This document shows, one piece after another, positions 1 to 10,800 of a stretch of DNA of 64,000 nt. The position numbers and the translations under genes are program-made. The stretch is from assembly GCA_020650975.1 (NCBI GenBank), contig JAIPMN010000338.1:528-64527 (forward strand). The letters are read 5' to 3'. How positions within the stretch are numbered: the stretch's first letter is position 1; each line of letters starts with the position of its first letter. Under the pieces are notes generated by a model, which worked only from the letters and a program-made list of their open reading frames with translations, ran no database searches and was not told where the DNA came from. This DNA is from Apostichopus californicus (taxonomy: Eukaryota; Echinodermata; Holothuroidea; Aspidochirotida; Stichopodidae).

Positions 1-2218
1 TAATGTGTGTGAGTCTGCAAGATGGGTTGGGGGGGGGGGGGCTGTACACCATACAGCCTGGCAACTAGATTGGATGTTTGACACGGCGAATATGGGGAAC
101 CGAAATTTGTGAAGGGGCAAGATAATGTTGCCTGTACTTTTTTATATGAAGACATGCAGAAAGTAGAAGAGTTGGGGGAAATGTCTGGTAGTGGTGAAAC
201 CCCCCATCCCGCTTCAAGACTGTCTAGCTCACTACCACTTTTTCTGAGCGTATCATTACTGAGTAGTGACATGGGCAGGGGGGAGGGGTGATGTGGTGGA
301 AACCGGGTGGCCCCATCTGGGGTCAAATCAATCAGAATATATTACATTCAACCAAGTGATAATTGTTTCAGGTCAGTGAAGAAAACAAGTTCTTAAAAAG
401 ACGGAAGATGGTAAAATGAAGTCTTCAAAGTCATTGTCTAGCTTTCGGTTCGTTTTGCTCCGTTCACACAGTGACCCGAAAATAATATGGTATGACGTAA
501 TGTAATGATTATTTTCATGTACTTGGACCGGTAGTTTCTGTGACTTTGTCCCCCTCCCATGACCACTTCTAGAGGCCCAGGATGTCCTTCCAAAAAAGGT
601 TCATGCCACTACCTCAAATCAATTGGAGGGGAATTTATAACATTTCCTAGCTCCCCCCTCCCCCCCACCATTCAAATCCTGCCAAATCACTTCTAATGAG
701 AACCAAAAATTTATGGCAAACTGGACCGCGAAACAGAGACAGACAAGGGGGGAAAAAAATTCCAAATACAGTACTAATCTTTTATTCATTGAATTTCCTT
801 TATTCATTTCTTAATATCAACTGTACACCACAACATGAACTATTCAGTAATTATAAGAAATTGAGGAATGCCATGTAAAAAATAAAAAGAGAAACATTCC
901 TACTGTTTCATCGTCATTAAAAAAGAAAAAGAAAGAAAAGAAGAAGAAGAATGAAAAAAATGTAATCAATATAGATACGACATCTGAAGTAGAAATGAAA
1001 AACCACCAACTAAAAATTATTGAATTTTTTTGGCTATAGGGGGCACACTACTAGTACTCCATAAATGATATGAAATCACATTTCAACCAAAGATATGAAC
1101 ACATAGAGAAAGTGTACGACGTGGCGAGAAATTAGCGACGCAAATTTTCGGCCATCTTTGTACTCTTTGTGATGAATCTCGCACAGTTTCTGCAATCACT
1201 CCATTTACAAAATGTCCTGTGATTTTGGCAACCTTTTTACGGGTTCACATTCCTTCTCATGGTTTTGATGTATTATCATTTAAGTTTTAAGTTTAAGCAA
1301 TTCATTTTTTCTTGACAAGAAAACATTGTAACCATGGCAACCACCTTGTAAGTACTATATAACCACCATCACCAAGTTAGTACTCTTGTATGTTTAGTGA
1401 ATTCTGCGCAATCACCACGTAATGCATTCCTGTGTCCACATCGTATTGGTTGATATATATATATATATATGTATTTTTATACACACCAGTTTGTGTATAA
1501 TCCTGTCATAATACAAGTTTTACACTGATAAAAATCTGGCTCATTAAGTTATTAAACCCTAATATTAACATAATCTACCGATATATACCACGTTTAATTA
1601 TTTGGATCAATGCACGGTTAATTTGAATTTTTGAAATCTGACTGAAAACTTTTGGACAAATCAAATGTCAGCATACACAATTCAATTTTTTATAATTTTT
1701 TTAAACATATTTTTCTTGTACTTGAGAGTATATTGTAAATAAGAAAAAGAGAGAAAAAAAGAAAAATGATTAAGTGTATGATTAATTTTACAGCATAAAT
1801 TAATATCGTTAAAGCTTAAAATGACTACTTCGTTACAGTGTATAAAACAACTACAAAATAAATCTATTTCCCTGTTGAAAAAAAGGCATCAATAGTTCCA
1901 GGGATACAGAGGACCAAGGACCAGGGGTGCATACATGTGTCCACAATTAATTTGATGTCAGAAGGTTTTAGGGATGCATCCAGAAAGTGAGGTAATCCTT
2001 CCATTAGTCGACCAAACATGCCACTCCGTGAATTTGTCTTCTGTTCAGTTCTGTTCCCCTGCAGAAATTTATACCGTCAAAAATGGTGTACACTTAATGA
2101 CAAATATTTTAATCCGAGGGAAATAGCTTTTGAAATGGTTGGTGTGTTAAGTAAGGAGATGACAAATTAACTCCAGCCTTTCATGTTTCCTTCCCACCCT
2201 CCCCAACCCTCATCTCCA
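1..2218. other. Downstream flank of PMCA, no gene seen
   Basis: AT-rich non-coding DNA with a G10 run at 31-40, C/T-rich tracts near 650-668, A-rich tracts at 895-960 and an (AT)n microsatellite at 1453-1470. Open frames here are short and resemble no family I know. Confidence 0.6.
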
Positions 2219-2592
2219 AACTATCCAGTGTACTATGTATCAGACAGTCGAGTCATACCAAACTATCCAGTTTACTGTGTATCAGACAGTCGAGTCATAC
2301 CAAACTATCCAGTTTACTATGTATCAGACAGTCGAGTCATACCAAACTATCCAGTGTACTATGTATCAGACAGTCGAGTCATACCAAACTATCCAGTTCA
2401 CTGTGTATCAGACAGTCGAGTCATACCAAACTATCCAGTTCACTGTGTATCAGACAGTCGAGTCATACCAAACTATCCAGTTTACTATGTATCAGACAGT
2501 TGAGTCATACCAAACTATCTAGTTTACTGTGTATCAGACAGTCGAGTCATACCAAACTATCCAGTTTACTATGTATCAGACAGTCCAGTCAT
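2219..2592. repeat. Minisatellite, 42 bp unit, about 8.9 copies
   Basis: Units begin AACTATCCAG at 2219, 2261, 2303, 2345, 2387, 2429, 2471, 2513 and 2555, a strict 42 bp spacing. Copies differ mainly at a few positions (tgtac/tttac/ttcac; ctatg/ctgtg). Because 42 is a multiple of three, two plus-strand frames stay open across the array and spell 14-residue repeats. There is no start context, signal or flanking gene to support translation. Confidence 0.95.
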
Positions 2593-3204
2593 TCCTGGCT
2601 TCTCCGGGCTGCTGGATGTGAGCTAAACCAAAAGATACTGGTGAATTTTATTCCATTTAGTCAATTTTAGTCCTTTGAAAAAGTAGTAGTTATTTTTTTT
2701 TTTAAATACAAGTCTTGACAACTATGACTTGGGGTTATAAACTGTAGTGTTTTTTTTTTTACTAGAATGAAATAATTTTTGTCACTATTATTGGGTTTGC
2801 AAAGGTCACATAAGGAATATTAAAGAAATTGTTGACATTTCGGTTTGAGGTTACACTTATTAAATCGGCAACCTTTAACAGTAAGTAACCGAAATGACCA
2901 CACAGCATGGAATCATATGAAGAAGAAAGCTTATTGATTCAATTTGAAAACTTCACTGGAAATTGGGAGCAATCAACTTTTTTAAAATGAAGACCTCATC
3001 TTGAATTAATGCAATGCCAAGATGTAAAAACAGTCTATGATACAAGGTCAAGGGTCATCTGTTTAGTATGCATAGTTAGACACAAAAGCTACTCATTACA
3101 AAAACTGATTCACACAACAGAGTAAAAAACAAACACAATCATATATGTCACCGATGAAACTCCGACCCAGAGACACATGAGACTGTGTCCAACCAATGAG
3201 AGTT

Positions 3205-3625
3205 TAAACGTCCCATGAAACAGAGCCATCACAAAATACTCGTCTCTCTAGTGACACACAGAAGCCTTCCCATGAAACGGTAGCCATCATCTCGTCTTGT
3301 GAGGCTCTAGCTATCAAACCTCATGGAACAGAAGCCATGCACACCTCCCCAATCGGACAGCAGTTATCCCATGAGGCAGCAGTTATCCCATGAGACAGCA
3401 GCCACCCCATGTGACAGTAGCCACCCCATGTGACAGTAGCCATTCTATGGGATGGTAGCCACCTAGTAAACAGTAGCTTCTCTGTTAGATTACTTTCCCA
3501 TACAGTACCCATCCCATGAGACTAGCCATCCCATGAGACTGTAGCCATCCCACGGGACAGTAGCCACCCCATAAGACAGTAGCCTTTCCATGAGACAGTA
3601 GCCAATCTATGATACAGTGATACAA
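3205..3625. repeat. Degenerate minisatellite, about 21 bp unit (CCCATGAGACAGTAGCCAC-like)
   Basis: At least a dozen imperfect copies of a CCCATGAGACAGTAGCCAC motif, tight at 3360-3440 and 3510-3610 and eroded at both edges. Seen directly. It is older or less homogenised than the array at 2219. Confidence 0.85.
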
Positions 3626-6600
3626 ACATAACCCTTGTTGGAATAAGAAATACAATTTCTATAATCCAGACATAACCACCACAACAAATTACATATTAGG
3701 CATATATTTCTTTCACACCAAACTTGTTCATTTAATATTCCATTGACGCACACAAAAACACTTTTTATCCAATTAGTGATTAGGGTTTTTCTGTGGAATA
3801 AAAAAATTTGGGCAGTTTTTTATTAGCTTATTGCAAAGTACAAAACACAGCATTGATCAGTATTATTCAGCTACGGTCTCCACACAACAACAGCTTCAAA
3901 ACATCTTCTCCAGAATTTGTTTTCCCTTTTATATATACATATATTTCTATATATACCCATCCTTACTAAGTAATGTAAGACATAATCTTTCACTTACAAA
4001 ACCATCTCAGTGAACGATCCTCCATCCTTGTGAGCTGCACTTCCAGGCATTGAAAACATGACACTGAGGTTGTAAATATGAAAAGGATTTTAAGCAACTA
4101 ATTTGTTTCTTGTTTAAATGTAACAAAGTTAATAACCCCTCCTCCTCCTTTAACGTAATGTTGGATGAACGTAATGCATAACGTAAGGCATCGTAATAAA
4201 AGATAAAAAGCCAATGAGACAAGGTCACCACCAATTTTTCACTCTCACTACTCACGGCAGATGTATGTATATATATATATAGATATGTATATACATGAAG
4301 TAAATGCATAACAAGGTTACGTCGCTGTACATGAAAAAAAAAAAGGAAAAAAATTGAACAAAGAGGCAAAAGAGAACATAAAGAAGAGAAAACAAAACAG
4401 AAATGGTAGGAACTTCACTTCGTAGTCGTAGAAAGTATTCAACAGTATAAAAGAACAACGATATGGATAAAGTGACGTTTCTTGATTAATCGGCTACATA
4501 ACCCTTTTATTCTTAATATTTTTACAAGTTTTACAAACGATAGTTCCTAAACTATTGGGATACCTATATATATATAGCTTGATGTACGAACAAACTCGAC
4601 ATTGAGGAGGCTGGCTGGGTGTGCAGACCGTAAAAACATTTGGTACCACAAAAGAACCAGACAGAAGACTGTCGGGGTGTCCGGAACAAAGAATGGTGTC
4701 ACAAAAAGTGTTGCTTTTTTTTACTGTAGGCACTGAAAAATCAAAAACCAAAATGAAATGTTTAGCTTAAATTATTACTGTGAGAGATGAACTATAGGAT
4801 GATGAAGGACAGATTTATAAGATTTAATAACACCAAACAATATGAATGTCTGTAATTAATGGAACTGGATTATCAAAAGAAAACGCTCGAGCCGTAGAAA
4901 AATTCTTTACTTTCCTCACACCGAACACATCATCATCACAAATAATTTGATTAAAATATCCGACCGAAGAAAGCAGGTGAAAAATGGCAAAGAGATATCT
5001 AGGATGTCATCTCATCCTTCTTCCAGCCTTCCGTGAATATTCTCTCTCAATCTCTCTCTCGCTACTGAAGATTGTTAACTGTGAAATAATCAACCCAGTT
5101 TTGTGGCACTCACAGGCTATCATTCACTCAACTACAGTATTTAAATGTAGATTACACGACAGCCAGCTGAAATAAGATTCCCAAAAGAGCAAAATCGATA
5201 GATTTCCTTCACAAGCAGGCCACCACTTAGTCGTTATCAAGATGTAATATGTTAGAGAGAATGCTGAACATGTTACAAATGGAGACATACATGTGGAGAG
5301 ATGAAGCATGAATGAGGTTAGGTGTGTCTACGAAACAGGTGAAAATTACTGAGTATTGCATTTAATAATTAATCCACTTGAAATAAGCTGATTTAAAACA
5401 CTAAGGTAGCAGTCCGATATCAGGTTATGGATGATTGAGGGAGATCCCGAGGGGGGGGGGGGTGAAGGGGGTTATATTTATGCCCATATTTGTTAAGATC
5501 TGTTAAAAATAGTGCAGTGCCAGAGCATGTTAAAAGTGCTTGTAAAAAGAGCCGTACATGTGAACAGAAGTCACCTCTCTGACAATTTCCATTTATAGTG
5601 TGAGCCCCTAAAGGCAAATAATCGACACCTCTAGCAAAGTGGAACAATCAAAAGACTTCATGTGAAATTTGCATATCAAACTTGCAAAGGACAGGCAATT
5701 TACCAAATAGGTAAACTAATTTCTAAATATTGCATTCATAAATCACATGACACCCAAAAATCTTTAAATATTTGAAAAGAAATTCTTCCCATAGATTCTT
5801 GATATGCATTTAGACAAAAGTCAATTTTCAATATGGTGCATTGCTTCTACAACACAAACACTGTATTACAATAACAAGACTACTTGGCTATATTTGCTTA
5901 TCACTTCTATGATTGATCGTCAAGGCAACATGTTTTTTTTTCTAATTTTTCTTACAATTTTTTCTGCTAAGAATAACAAGACAAATTGTTCACACCGACA
6001 TAATGAAGCCTCAGCTGAGTGGTTTAGACTATTGAAGCAGATATGGCAAATATTATTATAAAAAAGATAGGGCTGGTAAAATCCTACAGAAGAATGAAAC
6101 AAGGTAACGTTATATACACATTTATATGATAACATGTTATAGACACAGCAATGTTTTGTCTTAGCTTACCCATTCAAAGGGACCAAAGGAGTAGGGTAGG
6201 GGAGAGGGGAAGGGGGAGTTTCATACTTCTATGTGGTAATTATTTGTAATGTAGTGGAACTGGTCTATGTCCTCTTCATGTATACTATGTTAACCTGTTG
6301 TCAGTGTAAACCAGCATCACAGTTCGTGTATACCAATATCCCACCTCAGAGAATGTTTTTCTCCTCTTTGGCTTCAGCTGTATACCTTCTGATTGCAGGC
6401 AAGATCTGTTTCTAACACCTGATGATGTTGTTTTGATTATCGACACTGGAAGAATTCATTCCAATCACAGAATCAGAGGGTCTACGTTGAATCTGACAGT
6501 GACCACTGAAACTAACAACCTTCAGGTTACATGCAAATAGAGCTCATTCCTATAGTCTGTGTGTTTGTCTAGGAAACCAATAATAAGCTACTGGTCTGTT

Positions 6601-7137
6601 CAATTTCAAGACCTTCATGAATCGAGTCATTTCAACAAACTTAGCCTATTTCATTTTTAAACTAAAGAAAGCAATCTTTTACAGTGATAACCATTTATTG
6701 TGAAGGTATCACACTTTAAAGCTGCTTGTGGTTTTGCTAACTTTGTCATATTTCTGAGAAATTAATCTTATCATCTGACAAACTTTCGTTCTCATATTTT
6801 CCCGCAGGTTTCGAGAGGCGGGGAGAACCGGAGACAGCACTCGCTGGAATGATGAGACAAAACAAAATCAGACCTGAGATATGAAAGACAACTTCCAAAT
6901 GAGATCATCTTAAAATGGGAAACGGCAGCAGAAAAAGGACACACATTTCACAAAGATACACAAACATTCACTTTAACCAGTGTCACGATCGATTGATATG
7001 TAAAATTGTCACGCTCACACACTTGATGATGATGATGATGATTAAATCCAGAAACGAACCACCCTTTTACAAAAACTGAAAAGCTACATCAGACATTGAA
7101 ACCACTCGCCAATTTCCGGCACGAAAAACAAAAAACG
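3626..7137. other. Non-coding flank downstream of PMCA
   Basis: AT-rich DNA with small TA tracts (3930-3955, 4264-4290, 4564-4577), a G12 run at 5451-5462 and a G-rich tract at 6190-6220. No recognisable gene. The 120-residue minus-strand frame at 4007-4369 reads through low-complexity T-rich DNA and looks accidental. Confidence 0.6.
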
Positions 7138-7143
7138 TTTTAT
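7138..7143 (-). terminator. PMCA: Candidate poly(A) signal AATAAA for PMCA, distal
   Basis: On the minus strand AATAAA lies about 570 bases after the stop and is followed at once by a T/G-rich stretch. The hexamer is seen directly, but its use is inferred. AT-rich DNA gives such hexamers by chance, and others lie further downstream. Confidence 0.35.
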
Positions 7144-7470
7144 TTTTTGTCTTCTTACTTTTTTTTCCTTTTTTATCCTTTTTGTGCGATTATTACACAT
7201 CCATTTCAAAGGCCTTAAAAATGTTCAAAAATATTGCAAGATATTATTGAGAAGTGGACTCTGAGTGGCATGTTTATAGTGATATGGTTCCAATACACAC
7301 TAAGTTTAACGTGGTGATCGAGGCTTAGCCACAGCACCAGCCACTCGGTCTTTATGTCATTTCTTGTAATGATACATACTAAACACCTCAAATCTAAAGC
7401 ATCGTAAAAATCCAGCTTCTAACAATCGGTAATACAATGTAGTATACGTTTGATCACACGACAAATGTGA

Positions 7471-7476
7471 TTTATT
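7471..7476 (-). terminator. PMCA: Candidate poly(A) signal AATAAA for PMCA, proximal
   Basis: An AATAAA hexamer on the minus strand about 240 bases after the stop, with a GT-rich stretch (tttgtcgtgtgatc) just beyond it. It would give a short 3' UTR. The choice between this site and the distal one cannot be made from sequence. Confidence 0.35.
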
Positions 7477-7711
7477 AATCACTGTAGGTTTATATAATCA
7501 AGTATCATCTAGTAAATAGTTTCACACATTCAGATAATGCAATCTGTCCGTTTGTCTCTCCGTCTGTCTCTCAGGCCAAAATCGGCCGCCACGGCAAAGC
7601 TTGCTTTGATAATTGCTCACGATAAATGATTCACGCTTCTGTCTAGAACAACAGGCAATGCAACAATCCTCATTCCCCTACTTTTAACTCCTCTTTTACG
7701 GCGCTTTAACA

Positions 7712-7894
7712 TCACAACGTAGTTTCTAGCGATGGAAATGCTGCAGTGGGGGCGCTCTCTTCGTCCTTCTTATTGGCTTCGATGTCGTAGCTCTCGCCGG
7801 GCGGTGGCGCCATAAATTCGTGGATGGAACTACTAAGACTCTTGCGTTCGATTCGGTGCTGCAAGCCAGACTGGAAGGCATGGACCACTCGGAT
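7712..7894 (-). CDS. PMCA: PMCA last exon: second half of calmodulin-binding domain, tail, PDZ ligand ETTL and stop
   Basis: Sixty residues and a TGA stop (7714-7712), after a ttatctacag acceptor. It opens [20 protein letters not shown], which continues the calmodulin-binding helix; human is IRVVKAFRSSL. Phe848 lies 17 residues after Trp831, matching the family's two-anchor spacing. [11 protein letters not shown] matches the human SIHNFMAHP block. The end is PSLETTL, a class I PDZ ligand like the ETSL and ETSV ends of vertebrate 'b' isoforms. The tail between the FMAPP block and the PDZ ligand is about half as long as in human PMCA 'b' forms. This is the only C-terminal exon recognised. Confidence 0.95.
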   Translation of the reverse strand: MRVVHAFQSGLQHRIERKSLSSSIHEFMAPPPGESYDIEANKKDEESAPTAAFPSLETTL

Positions 7895-10800
7895 CTGTAG
7901 ATAAGATCACAAACGATGTAAAAAGACAGATTAATCCAGAGATATGCTATGAGTCAGAGTACGTTACAGACACATATATAATCACCGCAGTTCTCCCCAT
8001 TAATGGAACAGAACTTACCTCGTCCATTCACCTCAAGTAATTAACAAAAAATATTAAAAATTCTCCCAAATTGTAAACCTTCAGTTAAAACTGTACACTT
8101 AATCACTTTTCCCTTCAGCTGTGAAAATTCAACGGCAATACTGTCTTTGATCTGATTTACCCTCCGTAACAGTGACCAACAAGGGATGGTGTTAGTACTA
8201 CTGCAAATTTTGCCCAAATTCCTCTCCCCCCCCTCCCCAACCCCCTTCAACCCCAATTCCTTCCCATATTTTTTTCTTCTATTTTGCATAGGCATCAAAT
8301 GTGTGTAAGAAAAGCATTATATACATCTGACAAATTATTGGGGCCCTCTTCCAGTATGCTTGGCCTTCACCGAGTGTGGTGACTCTAATCTTGTTTGAAA
8401 TTCAAAATGGTTCGTGATCTCCTCTAGTATTCCCTCTCCATCTCCCTCAAAACATGACAGAATAATTTCATTTTTCTCCAAGTGCGAACCTCTGGAGCTC
8501 AGGAAAAAGAGGCAACACTTTGTAGGATAATAAAACAAAACAAAACCATGTCTGTATTTCTTTGACCTGACCTGACCTGACCTTGACTGACCTAATAGGT
8601 CAATGCAAGTGACACATGCATATGAAACATCAGCTACTCTGCAATGTATTAGTATCAAACAAATAACAAAAAAAATAAAAAAATGGGGCAAGTTGATACG
8701 AACCTGTGACAATCAACAGAAGAACTATGCAAATATATACAAATCAACACACATGTAGTAAACTTGATCGGCATAATCAACAAACACAAACTGTAATATT
8801 TACACAGACTGACACAGCAAAAGGATTTTATGAAGTATTTTATGCATGACTGTGTAAAGAATCACATGCTGTACGGTATGGGTAAGAATTACGGCCACAT
8901 AGTGACTAATAGCCAGTCTAAAGAGTCTTGGAACATTCCCGTCTCAAACTTAAAATAGTGGGGAATTTATATACAGTGAAAGTTAGATTTATCTTGAACT
9001 CAGTAGATCAGAAAGATATGTTCGATTTATGTGGAGACGAATTATTGATAAAATTTGAAAATATTTTGAATAAATATCCTGGACGAACATTGTAGCGTAG
9101 CACAGAGATATTGGTCAACAATTTATGAAGGATGATTGTTTGACAGAGTTGTCTGTGAAAAAAGTCACTGACTTTTAAGACGGAACAGAACCTCTTTAAG
9201 CATGACCAAACCATCAACAACATTCAGTGGAATAGTGAACATTTTGAAGAAACAGTAGCAGTTTGCTGCCCTCCTATTACTGATGTATCTGTCAAAGAGC
9301 AAGTATTCCAGTTGAGGGTAATAATCAAAATTGAAGGAGAATGACGTTCACATGAGCCTAGTACTTAGTTAACTGTCTCAGTCCACACAAGAAAGAAGGA
9401 ACCAACAAGATTGAAGACTTAACAATCAGTCATTTCCTATGATAACTGACATCCCACACTAACTATGAGACGCACCATGATGTCCAAAACTTGGACATCT
9501 CAAATCTCAAATTAAAAGACAAGTGTAAGACTTAACACTCAGTCCATTATATGATAACTGACATCACACACTAACTATGAGACACATCATGATGTCCTAA
9601 ACTTCAAATTAAAACAGTGTAAGACTTAACACTCAGTCCATTATATAATAACTGACATCATACACTATCTATGAGACACATCATGATGTCCTAAACTTCA
9701 AATTAAAAGACAGAGTAAGACTTAACACTCAGTCCATTATATAATAACTGACATCATACACTATCTATGAGACACATCATGATGTCCTAAACTTCAAATT
9801 AAAAGACAGAGTAAGACTTAACACTCAGTCAATTCCATGATAACTGACGACACACACTAACTATAAGACACATCATGATGTCCTAAACTTGGACATCTCA
9901 AATTAAAAGACAGAGTAAGACTTAACACTCAGTCTATTCTATAACTGACATCACACACTAGCTATGAGACACATCAGGATGTCCTAAACTTGGACATCTT
10001 AAATTAAAAGCCAGAGTAAGACTTAACACTCGGTCCATTCTATGAAAACTGACATCACACACTAACTATGAGACGCATCACCATGTCTCGCATTCAGAGG
10101 TTATATATATTGTTACTTATTGTATCTTCTCTATTGTTTCATTTCTAGCTAGCTGGGTTGTACAACTATACCACAACTATCTGAAAGCCTTTTAAGATCT
10201 ACTAGACCCTTCGTAAGATTTTGAGTTTCTGCTCAAACCAGGATCTATAATTCACAATTTACAAGACACAATGAGAAGTACTTGAAACAGCAAACTGTTG
10301 TTTATTTGTAGAGTAGTAAATATATTATAAAAAAACACAAACACAGAACAAAGATTACCTTCACACAGTATCAATGTGACATTAACAACATGTCAGAATT
10401 TCTGAATAAGTACAAATGAGACAAAAATCTTGTTATGTTTGGAAACAAATAAAATGGTCAGAAGGTATTGGTTACAATTCTGGCACATCCTGATTGGTGA
10501 CCTTTCCTGAGATATTGACAGAACCTGTTAATTTTGAGGCATAAACAATTTCAGAGTTTGACACCAATGATGAACTGACCACACCATGGCACTATCCTAT
10601 TGTATCAGAATATCAGTGTAGGTTGAATCCGACCGAAAAATATAACCATTGTGTCGGAGGATGATGGGACAAATATTTTTTTATTATTAATTTCAAAATT
10701 GCTCCATTCATGAAATAATCTTGGCATGATATTATTTTACCATTTATTGCCTTTCAAAAGTGTATCAAGATTAAATCTGTCCAGCACAGTATACAAATTG

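Noticed and set aside
2183-2522. Two overlapping plus-strand frames with 14-residue repeats as a secreted repetitive protein gene
   Set aside because: The frames are a by-product of a 42 bp minisatellite; no start context, signal peptide or splice support.
4007-4369. 120-codon minus-strand frame as a membrane protein
   Set aside because: Hydrophobicity comes from T-rich low-complexity DNA; there is no homology signal.
8335-8712. 125-codon minus-strand frame as an alternative C-terminal PMCA exon
   Set aside because: It does not continue the calmodulin-binding helix, lacks tail motifs, and includes the simple TGACC repeat.
9413-10095. CRISPR-like array of regularly spaced repeats
   Set aside because: Whole units repeat with no unique spacers, and the context is a eukaryotic intron.
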